From contig NZ_JAAXPR010000005.1 of assembly GCF_012396585.1 (NCBI RefSeq), positions 62,001-126,000 of the forward strand: a DNA stretch of 64,000 bases. The letters are read 5' to 3'. Of this stretch, positions 19,891 to 30,680 are shown piece by piece (within the stretch, counting starts at the first letter, position 1; each line of letters starts with the position of its first letter). A program made the translations under genes and the position numbers. Below the pieces are notes generated by a model. The model was not told the origin of the DNA and searched no databases. It saw only the letters and a program-made list of their open reading frames with translations. This DNA comes from Streptococcus ovuberis. Lineage in GTDB: Bacteria; Bacillota; Bacilli; Lactobacillales; Streptococcaceae.

Positions 19891-20303
19891 GTGTTGGATT
19901 TGAAGTTGATTGTTTTTACTATACCATCGGAACAGCTGATTTTTTGAATAGCTTCTTTTCTACAGTTTTCGTTAAATTAGAATGCTCCAGATGGGGAAGT
20001 CGCTTTCCTATCCTCATGAATGACCTGTATCAAGGTGTCTTACCGAAAGAGAGCGTTTATAAGGCACAGGAAGAGCTAGCGACTATTAAGAAAGAACTCG
20101 AATTATTGCCGCCTTCTGAGATTGTATGGGATTTTGACGATTTATCCTTGACGCCACCATGGGGAGATAATATTAGTCCAGAGATAAGGACTATGGCAGA
20201 TTACTTTGTAACAAGTGAAGGAGAAAATCTGTTATCTGTCTTAGATGAAGCCTTAAGAAAAGCTGTCACATTAAATGAAGCTGTAACGATTGTAAACATC
20301 TAG
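19887..20303 (+). CDS. Imm70-like immunity protein
   Basis: 138 residues. The N-terminus [20 protein letters not shown] and the motifs [41 protein letters not shown] resemble the Imm70 family, predicted immunity proteins for polymorphic toxins. The GTG start overlaps the cca stop. No toxin or secretion gene is adjacent, so it is an orphan immunity gene inside a housekeeping operon. Lower G+C than dapB, cca and the ABC-F gene around it, consistent with insertion into the operon. Family assignment is from memory of sequence pattern. Confidence 0.7.
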   Translation: MSVGFEVDCFYYTIGTADFLNSFFSTVFVKLECSRWGSRFPILMNDLYQGVLPKESVYKAQEELATIKKELELLPPSEIVWDFDDLSLTPPWGDNISPEIRTMADYFVTSEGENLLSVLDEALRKAVTLNEAVTIVNI

Positions 20304-20316
20304 AAAGCAACACCTT

Positions 20317-22185
20317 ATGTCAAACTTTATCATCGAACACTTAACCAAGTCTGTTGGGGACAAGACGGTTTTTCGGGACATCAGTTTTATCGTCCATGAG
20401 CTGGATCGGATTGGGCTGATTGGGGTCAATGGTACAGGCAAGACCACGCTCCTTGACGTTCTGTCGGGGCGGTCTGGCTTTGACGGCGACCGCTCGCCCT
20501 TTACCGCTGCCAAGGGCTACACCATCAGTTACCTGACCCAAGAGCCTGATTTTGACGACAGCAAGTCTGTCCTAGACACGGTTCTCTCGTCGGATTTAAG
20601 GGAAATGGCAGTGCTGAAACGCTATGAAGCTCTGCTATTGGACTACTCAGAAGAGAGCCAGAAAGAGCTGGAAAAGGTCATGGCAGAAATGGATGCGCTG
20701 GACGTCTGGTCAATCGAGAGCGAGGTCAAAACGGTCCTGAGCAAGTTAGGAATTACAGATTTGCAAGCCACCGTCGGCTCCCTGTCTGGTGGCCTGCGTC
20801 GTCGGGTTCAGCTAGCTCAGGTGCTCCTGTCAGACAGTGACCTCTTGCTTCTTGACGAGCCGACTAACCATCTGGACATCGATACCATCGCTTGGTTGAC
20901 CACTTACCTGAAAACCAGTAAGAAAACAGTCCTCTTCATCACCCATGACCGCTATTTCTTGGACAATGTCGCCACCCGTATCTTTGAGTTGGCCAACAGT
21001 TCCCTGACCGAGTACCAGGGCAACTATCAGGACTATGTGCGCCTGCGGGCAGAACAGGACGAGCGAGAGGCGGCCAGTCTCCACAAGAAAAAACAACTCT
21101 ACAAGCAGGAGTTGGAGTGGATGAGACGGCAACCCCAGGCACGTGCGACCAAGCAACAAGCTCGTATCAATCGCTTTCATGAGCTGAAAGGGAATTTGGC
21201 GACCACGACCACCAGTACAGAGTTGGACATCACCTTTGAAACCAGTCGGATTGGCAAGAAAGTCATCAATTTTGACCAGGTCAGCTTTAGCTACGGGGAT
21301 AAGCCGATTTTGACTGATTTTGACCTGCTTATTCAGAACAAGGACAGGATTGGGATTGTCGGTGACAATGGGGTTGGCAAGTCAACCCTGCTCAACCTGA
21401 TTAGCGGAGACTTGCAAGCCACTGCTGGGACTGTGGACATCGGCGAGACCGTTCGGGTCGGCTACTTCTCGCAAAATCTCAAAGATATGGACGAGAGCAA
21501 GCGTGTCATTAACTACCTGCAGGAGGTGGCAGACGAGGTTAAGACAACTGTCGGCACGACTAGCATTTCCGAGCTTTTGGAGCAGTTTCTCTTCTCTCGC
21601 TCAACTCATGGTACCCAGATTGCCAAGCTGTCTGGTGGCGAGAAAAAACGGCTCTATCTCTTGAAAATCTTGATTGAAAAGCCCAATGTCCTGCTCCTAG
21701 ATGAGCCGACCAACGACCTTGATATCGCCACCTTGACGGTGCTGGAGAGTTTCTTGGCTGGCTTTGCTGGTCCTGTGATTACGGTCAGCCACGACCGCTA
21801 TTTCCTTGACAAGGTGGCGACCAAGATTCTAGCTTTTGAGGCTGGCGGTGTCAGGGAGTTCTTCGGTAACTACACCGATTATCTGGATGAAAAAGCCTTT
21901 GAAGCTGACAGCTCTGCTATGGTCCAAAAAGTCGAAAAAACAAAGGCGGAGAAGGAAAAGGCTGAGCGTAAGCGCATGTCCTATTTCGAGAAGCAGGAGT
22001 GGGCGACCATTGAGGAGGAGATTGCCCAGCTGGAGGAGCGGATTACGGCTATTGAGGGTGAGATGGCGACCTGTGGAGCGGACTTCGCCCGCCTGTCCGA
22101 CCTGCAGAAGGAGTTGGACGAGCAGAATGACCAGCTCCTTGCCAAGTACGAGCGCTATGAGTACTTGAGTGAGTTGGAGGGGTAG
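20317..22185 (+). CDS. ABC-F family ATPase (Uup/YfmR-like)
   Basis: 622 residues with two ABC domains and no membrane segment. First Walker A GVNGTGKTT near 36 with LSGGLRRRVQLA and LLLLDEPTNHLD; second GDNGVGKST near 348 with LSGGEKKRL and LLLDEPTNDLD. A linker with many charged residues joins them and a coiled coil follows residue 530, as in Uup/YfmR. These act on the ribosome E site to resolve stalled translation. A resistance-type ABC-F is less likely given the C-terminal coiled coil and housekeeping context. Confidence 0.9.
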   Translation: MSNFIIEHLTKSVGDKTVFRDISFIVHELDRIGLIGVNGTGKTTLLDVLSGRSGFDGDRSPFTAAKGYTISYLTQEPDFDDSKSVLDTVLSSDLREMAVLKRYEALLLDYSEESQKELEKVMAEMDALDVWSIESEVKTVLSKLGITDLQATVGSLSGGLRRRVQLAQVLLSDSDLLLLDEPTNHLDIDTIAWLTTYLKTSKKTVLFITHDRYFLDNVATRIFELANSSLTEYQGNYQDYVRLRAEQDEREAASLHKKKQLYKQELEWMRRQPQARATKQQARINRFHELKGNLATTTTSTELDITFETSRIGKKVINFDQVSFSYGDKPILTDFDLLIQNKDRIGIVGDNGVGKSTLLNLISGDLQATAGTVDIGETVRVGYFSQNLKDMDESKRVINYLQEVADEVKTTVGTTSISELLEQFLFSRSTHGTQIAKLSGGEKKRLYLLKILIEKPNVLLLDEPTNDLDIATLTVLESFLAGFAGPVITVSHDRYFLDKVATKILAFEAGGVREFFGNYTDYLDEKAFEADSSAMVQKVEKTKAEKEKAERKRMSYFEKQEWATIEEEIAQLEERITAIEGEMATCGADFARLSDLQKELDEQNDQLLAKYERYEYLSELEG

Positions 22186-22188
22186 GAG

Positions 22189-22689
22189 ATGGAACCTCAG
22201 TACCTCACCCCAACTGATAACTCTGCTGTTGCCCAACTCATCCGCTACTGTCTGGAAGACGAGAGCTTGGCTCTTTCTGGGACGGCTTATTTTGACCCGC
22301 AGTTGGATGGCTTGGCGAGTTATTATGCGGATTTGGAGCGAGCAGACTACTTTGTCCTAAAAGATGCTGGGCAAGTGGTTGCCTGCGGTGGTTTTGGTCC
22401 GATTTCAGAGACTGTTTGTGAGCTGCAAAAACTCTATGTAGACAAAAACTACCGTCGAAAAGGCTATGCCAGACAGCTCTTGGCACACATTGAAGACAAA
22501 GCGTTGCAAGCAGGGTATGAGCAGATGTACCTAGAAAGCTCGACAAAGCTAGCTGCTGCCCTCAAACTCTATGAGAAGATGGGCTACAGGCACCTCGCTC
22601 AGCCATTGATCCAAGAAACGGGACACTACCTGATGGATGTCTGGATGGTTAAACATCTGAGAAAAAAAGCAGAAACAATGAAAAACTAG
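22189..22689 (+). CDS. GNAT family N-acetyltransferase
   Basis: 166 residues. Acetyl-CoA-binding motif A is visible as ELQKLYVDKNYRRKGYARQLL near residue 84 (over-long motif split: QKLYVDKNYRRKGYA), with motif B AALKLYEKMGYRHL near 120. Substrate unknown. Starts 3 bases after the ABC-F stop, so probably cotranscribed. Confidence 0.85.
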   Translation: MEPQYLTPTDNSAVAQLIRYCLEDESLALSGTAYFDPQLDGLASYYADLERADYFVLKDAGQVVACGGFGPISETVCELQKLYVDKNYRRKGYARQLLAHIEDKALQAGYEQMYLESSTKLAAALKLYEKMGYRHLAQPLIQETGHYLMDVWMVKHLRKKAETMKN

Positions 22690-22996
22690 AGGCCTATCCG
22701 TTATCTAATTGATGTCATTATCAGCAGTGGTTCTTCTTTTGTGAATTAAATAAACAACAAGCAGACTGCTGTGAAACGGGCTCTTATGGGACTAGAACAA
22801 TCCTATGCCATGCTAAAATCTGTCATACGTGTCAAATATTGAACTTTTCTCTGCCTTTTACACTGGTGAGAGAATGGCTGATGGTTTAGCAATGCGAGAG
22901 TATGAGAGTGTGTTTGATTGATTTGTAAAGGTTGCCTAGTCTGTAAAGAAACCGGCTATATATTTTAACTTAAAAAGAAAAGGAAGGAAGCTATCC
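22690..22996. other. intergenic stretch without recognised content
   Basis: No reading frame, hairpin terminator or clear promoter box was found; an AAGGAAGG ribosome site for the next gene is at its end. Confidence 0.5.
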
Positions 22997-24100
22997 ATGA
23001 AAGTAGCAATTGTCGGTGCAGGGATTGTAGGAGCAACTGCTGCCTACTACCTGTCAAAGCAAAAAGATATTGAAGTGACCGTTTTTGATGAGGGGGTCGG
23101 TCAGGCGACCAAGGCAGCGGCAGGGATTATCTGTCCTTGGTTTGCTAGAAAACGCAATAAAAATTGGTACAAAATGGCGCGTTTAGGGGCTGATTTTTAC
23201 CAGACCTTGGTAGCAGATGTAGCGGCCGATGGCTATGACAGCTGTTTTTACGAGCAGGTGGGGGTTGTGGTCATCAAGTCCCGTCAGGATTTTTTAGAGG
23301 AGACCTTGGACTTAGCCTTAGCCAGACGAGAAGAGTCGCCTTTGATGGGAGACGTTAGGCTCATCAGTCAGGAGGAGTTGGATCGTCATTATGAGGGGAT
23401 TGCTGGCTTTGACCAGTACCTCTGGGCCTCTGGTGCTGCTCGTGTAGAGGGCTCGGAGCTGACCAAAACCTTGCTGGCAGCTAGTGGTGTGCCTGTCGTG
23501 GCGAAAAAAGTTGGCTTTACTGTTTTGTCTGATGGTCGCTACGAGGTGGATGGGCAGGTCTTTGACCGCTTGATTTTGGCTTGTGGGGCTTGGTTGCCGT
23601 TTATTTTGGAGGAACACGGTTATACGGTGGCTGTTCGTCCGCAGAAGGGGCAAATTATTGATTATCAGTTTCGTGAGTTGGACACAGGGAGTTACCCTGT
23701 GATTATGCCATACGGTGAGGGAGATATTATTCCGTTTCGTGAGGGCAAGTTGTCTGTCGGGGCCTCGCATGAGGACAAGATGGGCTATGATTTGACCTTA
23801 GACCCTGAGGTGCTTGCGGGACTGGAAGCCAAAGCTCTGCCATTTTTCTCCAAAATTGCTGACGCAGCCAGCAAGAGCTACCGTGTCGGCATCAGGGCCT
23901 ACACACCCAATTATGCGCCCTTTTATGGGGAGGTACCGGGACTTTCTGGGGTCTATGCCGCTAGTGGGCTGGGGTCGTCTGGCTTAACGACAGGCCCCTT
24001 GATCGGGCGTGAGCTGGTGCATTTGCTGATGGGAGAGACAGGGCAACTTGAGCCTAGCGATCACCCCATTGCTCCTATGGTCGTATTAGATACAAACTGA
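22997..24100 (+). CDS. FAD-dependent oxidoreductase (DAO/DadA-like)
   Basis: 367 residues. The N-terminal [19 protein letters not shown] is a dinucleotide-binding motif for FAD, and the C-terminal [18 protein letters not shown] plus [13 protein letters not shown] are typical of the D-amino-acid dehydrogenase / glycine oxidase fold. It likely oxidises an amine or amino acid; the substrate cannot be named. Located just upstream of the rml promoter but transcribed separately. Confidence 0.85.
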   Translation: MKVAIVGAGIVGATAAYYLSKQKDIEVTVFDEGVGQATKAAAGIICPWFARKRNKNWYKMARLGADFYQTLVADVAADGYDSCFYEQVGVVVIKSRQDFLEETLDLALARREESPLMGDVRLISQEELDRHYEGIAGFDQYLWASGAARVEGSELTKTLLAASGVPVVAKKVGFTVLSDGRYEVDGQVFDRLILACGAWLPFILEEHGYTVAVRPQKGQIIDYQFRELDTGSYPVIMPYGEGDIIPFREGKLSVGASHEDKMGYDLTLDPEVLAGLEAKALPFFSKIADAASKSYRVGIRAYTPNYAPFYGEVPGLSGVYAASGLGSSGLTTGPLIGRELVHLLMGETGQLEPSDHPIAPMVVLDTN

Positions 24101-24125
24101 CAAATGCCTGAGGCTATGCTATAAT
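24097..24125 (+). promoter_or_regulatory. promoter of the rml (dTDP-rhamnose) cluster
   Basis: CTGACA, 17 bases, TATAAT with an extended TGC before the -10. The -35 overlaps the stop codon of the oxidoreductase gene. Confidence 0.75.
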
Positions 24126-24155
24126 AAGTACAATACACAAACAAGGAGCTTACTG

Positions 24156-25025
24156 ATGAAAGGTATTATTCTGGCAGGTGGGTCAGGGACTCGCCTCTAT
24201 CCGTTGACTAGAGCCGCTTCTAAGCAGCTTATGCCGATTTATGACAAGCCGATGATTTACTACCCATTGTCAACCTTAATGTTGGCTGGGATTAAAGACA
24301 TTTTGATTATTTCGACACCTCAGGATTTGCCTCGCTTTGAGGATATGTTGGGAGATGGGTCTGAGCTGGGAATTTCCCTGTCTTACGCAGTGCAACCAAG
24401 TCCTGATGGTCTAGCGCAAGCCTTTATCATTGGTGAAGCGTTTATCGGAGATGATAGTGTCTGCTTGATTTTAGGAGACAATATTTACCACGGCAATGGT
24501 CTGACCAAGATGTTGCAACGTGCGGCTTCTAAAGACAAGGGGGCGACCGTCTTTGGGTACCAAGTCAAAGATCCTGAGCGTTTTGGTGTCGTAGAATTTG
24601 ATGAAAACATGAACGCCATTTCTATCGAAGAAAAGCCTGAACAGCCAAAATCAAACTTTGCGGTGACTGGTCTTTACTTCTACGATAATGATGTCGTGGA
24701 AATCGCTAAGAACATTAAGCCAAGCCCTCGTGGTGAACTTGAAATTACAGACGTCAATAAAGCGTACCTTGACCGTGGCGATTTGTCTGTTGAGCTGATG
24801 GGGCGTGGTTTTGCTTGGTTGGATACAGGGACGCATGAGAGCTTGCTAGAGGCAGCTCAGTATATCGAGACGGTGCAACGCCTGCAAAATGTTCAAGTAG
24901 CAAACCTCGAAGAAATCGCCTACCGCATGGGCTACATCACAGCTGACCAAGTCCGTGAATTAGCGCAGCCATTGAAGAAAAACGAATACGGGCAGTACCT
25001 GCTCCGTTTGATTGGAGAAGCCTAA
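24156..25025 (+). CDS. rmlA: glucose-1-phosphate thymidylyltransferase
   Basis: 289 residues, full length. Nucleotidyltransferase signature [20 protein letters not shown] at the N-terminus, then [10 protein letters not shown]. Makes dTDP-glucose from dTTP and glucose 1-phosphate, first step to dTDP-L-rhamnose for cell-wall rhamnan and capsule. ACAAGGAGC precedes the ATG. Overlaps rmlC by one base. Confidence 0.96.
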   Translation: MKGIILAGGSGTRLYPLTRAASKQLMPIYDKPMIYYPLSTLMLAGIKDILIISTPQDLPRFEDMLGDGSELGISLSYAVQPSPDGLAQAFIIGEAFIGDDSVCLILGDNIYHGNGLTKMLQRAASKDKGATVFGYQVKDPERFGVVEFDENMNAISIEEKPEQPKSNFAVTGLYFYDNDVVEIAKNIKPSPRGELEITDVNKAYLDRGDLSVELMGRGFAWLDTGTHESLLEAAQYIETVQRLQNVQVANLEEIAYRMGYITADQVRELAQPLKKNEYGQYLLRLIGEA

Positions 25026-25618
25026 TGTCAGAACAATTTTTTGATAAAGAATTAGCCTGTCGCGAGATTGAAGCTATTCCAGGTCTCTTGGAATTTGATA
25101 TTCCTGTTCGTGGGGACAACCGTGGTTGGTTTAAGGAAAATTTCCAGAAGGAAAAAATGGTGCCACTGGGCTTTCCAGAGAGCTTTTTTGCAGAAGGTAA
25201 GTTGCAAAATAATATTTCCTTCAACAAAAAGCACACCCTTCGGGGGCTTCATGCAGAGCCTTGGGACAAGTATGTGTCTATTGCTGACGAGGGCGTCGTT
25301 ATCGGCTCTTGGGTAGACCTTCGTGAAGGGGAGACCTTCGGCAACACCTACCAGACCATCATTGATGCCAGCAAGGGGATCTTTGTGCCTCGGGGGGTGG
25401 CCAATGGCTTCCAAGTGTTATCTGAAAAAGCTGCCTATACCTATCTGGTCAATGACTACTGGGCCTTGGAGCTCAAGCCCAAGTATGCCTTTGTCAACTA
25501 TGCGGATCCAACGCTTGGTATCCAATGGGAAAACCTGGCAGAAGCAGAAGTCTCAGAAGCAGACAAAAACCATCCGCTACTCAAGGACGTCAAACCGTTG
25601 AGAGCTGAGGATTTGTAA
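25025..25618 (+). CDS. rmlC: dTDP-4-dehydrorhamnose 3,5-epimerase
   Basis: 197 residues, the streptococcal-type RmlC. Cupin fold residues are seen in NNISFNKKHTLRGLHAEPWD near 62 (His catalytic base) and the GVANGFQVLSEKAAYTYLVN segment near 127. Third step of dTDP-rhamnose synthesis. Shares a base with rmlA and is followed after one base by the nucleotidyltransferase-like gene. Confidence 0.94.
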   Translation: MSEQFFDKELACREIEAIPGLLEFDIPVRGDNRGWFKENFQKEKMVPLGFPESFFAEGKLQNNISFNKKHTLRGLHAEPWDKYVSIADEGVVIGSWVDLREGETFGNTYQTIIDASKGIFVPRGVANGFQVLSEKAAYTYLVNDYWALELKPKYAFVNYADPTLGIQWENLAEAEVSEADKNHPLLKDVKPLRAEDL

Positions 25619-25619
25619 G

Positions 25620-26108
25620 ATGTATCAAGAATTTTTAACGATTGCCAGGGAATTAAATCAGATTGGCATCGTTCCACTTCTGATGGGGTCGGTTGGACTA
25701 GAGCAAGTGACTGGTCGGGATTGGCAAGCCAGAGACTTAGATATTCATGTACCGAGTGATCCGCGTGGCTGGGAAGCTCCTGATGAGGGACGGATTTATC
25801 GCTTTGATGAGCTGAATGCCATCATGGAAAGGCTAGGTTATCAGTTGGTTGACCGCCACGAGCATGAGTTTCAAAAAGCTGGAAAATCTGTTGAATTTGG
25901 TGGGCTACATTCGCTGCCGAACTTTGCTGGTGTAGAACTAGAAGACCTAGAAGAAGTAGAAGATGAGGGCGTTCATTATTATTTGCCAAACGTGGAACAG
26001 TACCTCAAGATTTATCTGGCATCCTCAAAAGATAGCTACCGCGCTGAGAACAACAATCAAAAAGATTTTGCAAAAATCAACTACTTGAAAAAAGTCTTGG
26101 AGAAATAA
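25620..26108 (+). CDS. nucleotidyltransferase-fold protein of unknown role inside the rml cluster
   Basis: 162 residues. LLMGSVGLEQVTGRDWQARD followed by LDIHVP resembles the GS-x10+-D-x-D active region of the minimal nucleotidyltransferase fold; the C-terminus has an acidic run (LEDLEEVEDEG) and a helical end. Streptococcal homologues are often named phosphoribosylanthranilate isomerase, which I do not see support for. Starts one base after rmlC, so cotranscribed. A link to sugar-nucleotide metabolism is inference only. Confidence 0.65.
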   Translation: MYQEFLTIARELNQIGIVPLLMGSVGLEQVTGRDWQARDLDIHVPSDPRGWEAPDEGRIYRFDELNAIMERLGYQLVDRHEHEFQKAGKSVEFGGLHSLPNFAGVELEDLEEVEDEGVHYYLPNVEQYLKIYLASSKDSYRAENNNQKDFAKINYLKKVLEK

Positions 26109-26136
26109 GGCGAGCGAAGTGAGCCTAGAAAGATCG

Positions 26137-26211
26137 TTTCCGCAGTGGTGAAAAGACCGCTAATGTGACATTGGCGGTCGCGGAAAAGTTGAGACCTTAG
26201 GCTCAACTTTT
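26137..26211 (+). other. structured intergenic element (nested hairpin plus terminator-like hairpin)
   Basis: GACCGC.AATGT pairs with ACATT.GCGGTC (26155-26179, one G-U), enclosed by TTTCCGC/GCGGAAA (26137-26143 with 26180-26186). It is followed at once by AAAGTTGAG/CTCAACTTT (26185-26210) ending in T. Could be an RNA processing site, partial terminator or a small repeat element. Confidence 0.6.
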
Positions 26212-26257
26212 AGGAATAGAATTCTGTAGGAAGTCGCTTCCGTCCGCACCATTTTAG

Positions 26258-27337
<1,080 letters not shown>

Positions 27338-27348
27338 AAACATCAAAA

Positions 27349-27370
27349 ACAGCCACACGGCTGTTTTTTT
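27349..27370 (+). terminator. terminator between rmlB and rmlD
   Basis: ACAGCC/GGCTGT stem with ACAC loop and seven T. An extended -10 (TGGTATAAT, 27371-27378) follows directly, so rmlD can be transcribed independently. Confidence 0.85.
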
Positions 27371-27404
27371 GGTATAATGGAAAAAATGTCTTAAGGAGCG
27401 ATCA

Positions 27405-28256
27405 ATGATTTTAATTACAGGTGCCAATGGGCAATTAGGGACAGAGTTGCGGTATTTGCTAGATGAGCGTGGTGTGGAGTATGTTGCTGCTGATGTGGTG
27501 GAGATGGACATCACGGATAGCGCAAAGGTCAATGCCTTTTTTGCAGAGGTCAAACCGACCATCGTCTACCATTGTGCTGCCTATACAGCTGTTGATGCAG
27601 CAGAGGACGAGGGCAAAGAGCTCAATTATGCTATCAATGTAACAGGGACAGAAAATGTCGCAAAAGCAGCTGCCAACTACGGAGCAACCTTGGTCTATAT
27701 CTCGACGGATTACGTCTTTGAAGGGCAAAAACCGGTTGGTTTAGAACTAGAAGTCGATGAACCAGCCAATCCACAGACCGAGTACGGGCGCACCAAGCGC
27801 TTGGGGGAAGAAGCGGTGGAGAAATACGCAGGTGATTTCTATACCATTCGGACAGCGTGGGTTTTTGGAAACTATGGGAAAAACTTTGTGTTTACTATGC
27901 AAAACCTTGCGCAGACCCGTGACACACTAGGCGTTGTTAATGACCAATTCGGTCGTCCGACCTGGACCCGTACTTTGGCAGAATTTATGGTGCATTTGGT
28001 AGAGACCAAGCAGGAATTTGGCTATTATCATTTATCCAACGACTCTGAGAAAGGCATTTCATGGTATGACTTTGCCAAGGAAATCCTGAAGGATACGGAT
28101 GTCACGGTCAACCCTGTATCGTCCGACCAGTTCCCGGCCAAGGCCAAGCGTCCACTCAACTCGACCATGAGCCTAGCTAAAGCCAAAGCGACAGGTTTTG
28201 TCATTCCGACATGGCAGGAAGCTCTTGAGGCCTTCTATCACCAAAAAAGGAAATAG
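27405..28256 (+). CDS. rmlD: dTDP-4-dehydrorhamnose reductase
   Basis: 283 residues. N-terminal LITGANGQLGTELRYLL nucleotide-binding motif, YISTDYVFEG near 105 and YGRTKRLGEE (Tyr-x3-Lys) near 128. Last step of dTDP-L-rhamnose synthesis with NADPH. TAAGGAGCG lies 7 bases before the ATG. It has its own extended -10 after the rmlB terminator. Confidence 0.96.
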   Translation: MILITGANGQLGTELRYLLDERGVEYVAADVVEMDITDSAKVNAFFAEVKPTIVYHCAAYTAVDAAEDEGKELNYAINVTGTENVAKAAANYGATLVYISTDYVFEGQKPVGLELEVDEPANPQTEYGRTKRLGEEAVEKYAGDFYTIRTAWVFGNYGKNFVFTMQNLAQTRDTLGVVNDQFGRPTWTRTLAEFMVHLVETKQEFGYYHLSNDSEKGISWYDFAKEILKDTDVTVNPVSSDQFPAKAKRPLNSTMSLAKAKATGFVIPTWQEALEAFYHQKRK

Positions 28257-28802
28257 CTTGTCTCTTTGTCTGGGCTCATTTGACAAATGCTGATTGGCCA
28301 TAGGTTGGTTTCTTTTGAGTAAGTCTCTGCTCTCGTTTCTAAAACTAATCTTTTTCTTTGAAACGACAACCATCAGCTAAACGATAATCCGCCTTCCTGT
28401 ACTCTGACTTACCAGCCGGATCACTACCTCAAGGTGCCAAGTTGGTTGCAGATGCGCTGGCCTAAAAGCTTTCTCTGCTCCCCTAAGACGTGTTTGGCCT
28501 GGCGTTCGTCGTCATGACAAGCAGGACTTCTCTCGTTAAGAAAATGGACATATGCCAGGTGGCGTGTGTTAGCCTTAGCAAGGGTACGCAGTATTGACTA
28601 TTTTTAACCCTTACTTGGCCAGAAGCTAAAACGTAGCCCGAGCAAGAGAAATATCGAGCATTAGTGTTGGTTCTTTTAGACAATCGTGATGGGTTATCTT
28701 GCCTATCTCAGATGATTTTTCTGTCAGATATCATATTCCAAATAAAGTAAAAAATAATTAAAATGACTAGCATTTTGTTAAAAAATATGCTAAACTATTT
28801 TC
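28257..28802. other. 540-base noncoding stretch before the uraA leader
   Basis: No supportable gene on either strand. AT-rich at its right end, where an extended -10 (TGCTAAACT, 28788-28796) would start the uraA leader near 28803. The rest is unexplained. Confidence 0.5.
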
Positions 28803-28900
28803 TAGCGAAGGGCTTTTAATGCGATCCAGAGAGGTTGCAAAGGCACGTAGAACCGGAAAACTACTAGGCCCTATTGCGAATAATAAGGGCTTTTTGTCTG
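28803..28900 (+). promoter_or_regulatory. PyrR-binding attenuator of the uracil permease gene
   Basis: TTTTAATGCGATCCAGAGAG followed by GTTGCAAAGG (28814-28842) matches the conserved PyrR anti-antiterminator loop. Downstream is an intrinsic terminator, GCCCTATT with AATAAGGGC (28869-28890) and five T, ending 20 bases before the gene's Shine-Dalgarno. High UMP/UTP-loaded PyrR would favour termination. The in-frame ATG at 28819 lies inside this RNA element and is not a start. Confidence 0.88.
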
Positions 28901-28917
28901 CCCGGAAAAGAGGAGTT

Positions 28918-30237
28918 ATGGAGTCAAGTACTTCACGTGTGAATTTGTTGTTGGATGTGGATCAAACCCCACCCTTGGCAAAAGGACTATTGCTTAGCCT
29001 ACAGCATGTTTTTGCCATGTTTGGTGCCACTATCTTGGTGCCCCTGATTTTGGGAATGCCTGTGTCGGTTGCCCTTTTTGCCTCAGGGATCGGGACCTTG
29101 ATTTATATGGTGGCAACCCAATTTAAGGTTCCTGTTTATCTAGGGTCATCCTTTGCTTACATTTCGGCTATGGCTTTTGCCATCGAGCAGATGGGAGGAG
29201 ACGTTAAGGCAGCCCAGACTGGAGTTGTGTTGGTTGGTTTGATCTATGTCCTTGTGGCGGCTTTGGTCAAGCTTTTAGGAACGGCCTGGATTGATCGTCT
29301 CTTACCACCGATTGTTATCGGCCCTATGATTATGGTCATTGGTCTGGGACTTGCAGGGTCTGCTGTGACCAATGCAGGTTTTGTCGCAGATGGGGATATT
29401 AAAAATATCGTCGTAGCCATTGTGACCTTCTTGATTACAGCCTTTATCAACACCAAGGCAAAAGGTTTCCTGAAAATAATTCCTTTCCTTTTTGGGATTA
29501 TTGGCGGTTACATCGTAGCTATTTTCTGTGGTTTGGTCGATTTTCAGCCTGTTCTTGATGCCAAGTGGTTGGAGTTACCTGGTTTTTACTTGCCGTTTGA
29601 AACAGGTGGCCTCTTTAAAACCTACGACCTGTACTTTGGACCTGAGACTTGGGCGATTTTGCCAGTAGCAGTTGTGACCATTGCCGAACATATCGGAGAC
29701 CATACGGTCTTGAGCGAAATCTGTGGCCGTCCTTTCTTGAAAACTCCGGGACTTCATCGGACCTTGGTCGGTGACGGTGTAGCGACAGCAGTCTCTGCCT
29801 TTATCGGTGGCCCTGCCAACACCACCTACGGGGAAAATACGGGTGTTATCGGGATGACGCGGATTGCTTCGGTTTCCATCATTCGAAATGCAGCTGTGAT
29901 TGCTATCGGACTAAGCTTCTTAGGGAAATTTACAGCCTTGATTTCAACGATTCCCACAGCTGTTTTAGGTGGTATGGCGATCTTACTCTACGGTGTCATT
30001 GCAAGCAATGGCCTCAAGGTTATGATTGAAAAACGTGTTGATTTCCGTCAGGTCCGTAACTTGATTATTGCTAGCTCAATGTTAGTATTGGGACTTGGTG
30101 GTGCAGTTTTAGAAATTGGTGCAGTGACCTTATCAGGAACAGCTCTCTCAGCTATTGCTGGAATCCTGCTTAACCTTATCTTGCCAAAAGAAGAAGTTTT
30201 TGACGACCATAAGGTAGAAGATTTACTTGAAAAATAA
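28918..30237 (+). CDS. uraA: uracil permease (NAT/NCS2 family)
   Basis: 439 residues from the ATG at 28918, which has AGAGGAG 5 bases upstream. About 12-14 membrane segments; LLSLQHVFAMFGATILVP and the NAT signature region EHIGDHTVLSEICGR near 262 with GPANTTYGENTGVI near 303 are typical of UraA/PyrP. Imports uracil by proton symport. Controlled by the PyrR attenuator just upstream; the regulator gene is at 10.6 kb. Confidence 0.94.
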   Translation: MESSTSRVNLLLDVDQTPPLAKGLLLSLQHVFAMFGATILVPLILGMPVSVALFASGIGTLIYMVATQFKVPVYLGSSFAYISAMAFAIEQMGGDVKAAQTGVVLVGLIYVLVAALVKLLGTAWIDRLLPPIVIGPMIMVIGLGLAGSAVTNAGFVADGDIKNIVVAIVTFLITAFINTKAKGFLKIIPFLFGIIGGYIVAIFCGLVDFQPVLDAKWLELPGFYLPFETGGLFKTYDLYFGPETWAILPVAVVTIAEHIGDHTVLSEICGRPFLKTPGLHRTLVGDGVATAVSAFIGGPANTTYGENTGVIGMTRIASVSIIRNAAVIAIGLSFLGKFTALISTIPTAVLGGMAILLYGVIASNGLKVMIEKRVDFRQVRNLIIASSMLVLGLGGAVLEIGAVTLSGTALSAIAGILLNLILPKEEVFDDHKVEDLLEK

Positions 30238-30244
30238 GCAAAAA

Positions 30245-30289
30245 ACGAACACGAAAAGTCTCTGAACAAGAGCTGCCGTGTTCGTTTTG
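30245..30289 (+). terminator. terminator of uraA
   Basis: ACGAACACG/CGTGTTCGT perfect 9-base stem with TTTT tail. Confidence 0.85.
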
Positions 30290-30680
30290 TTGTTATAGTC
30301 ATTCCACTTTAAAAATGGCTCAAATGTTGTCAAAAAAAAACAACTTGCCCTTATGGCATCTGCCCGATAACCTTTTTTAGCTATCCTATATAGGGTGAAC
30401 GCGTGCAGGTAATTTAAGGATTAGGAAAACGACTGTCACCAGTATGTAGCAAAAAAGGCGCAAGCGAGGTGGCGTAACTGGTCACCTTTCTTTCTAAAGC
30501 TGCTATATCAGAGTGCAACAGGATAAATTGATTTTTAGGGTGATTTCCTAAAGAGACTGCATTCACAGATGATGGAGGAAAATCCAAGAGCAGTCGATAT
30601 CTTGTCTTTGAAGGAGGGGGTAGCTGATTCAAAAGGCTGAGAAGAACTTTGTTATCAACGATTGAAAAGTTTTCTTAGAA
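30290..30680. other. noncoding stretch between convergent uraA and pepT
   Basis: Nothing recognised; short frames on either strand lack ribosome sites and motifs. Confidence 0.5.

Noticed and set aside
28819-28917. Upstream in-frame extension of the uracil permease
   Set aside because: It covers the PyrR-binding RNA and terminator; the ATG at 28918 has a proper Shine-Dalgarno and matches family N-termini.
30414-30632. 72-residue minus-strand frame between uraA and pepT
   Set aside because: No Shine-Dalgarno, no motif, and it is beyond the pepT terminator.
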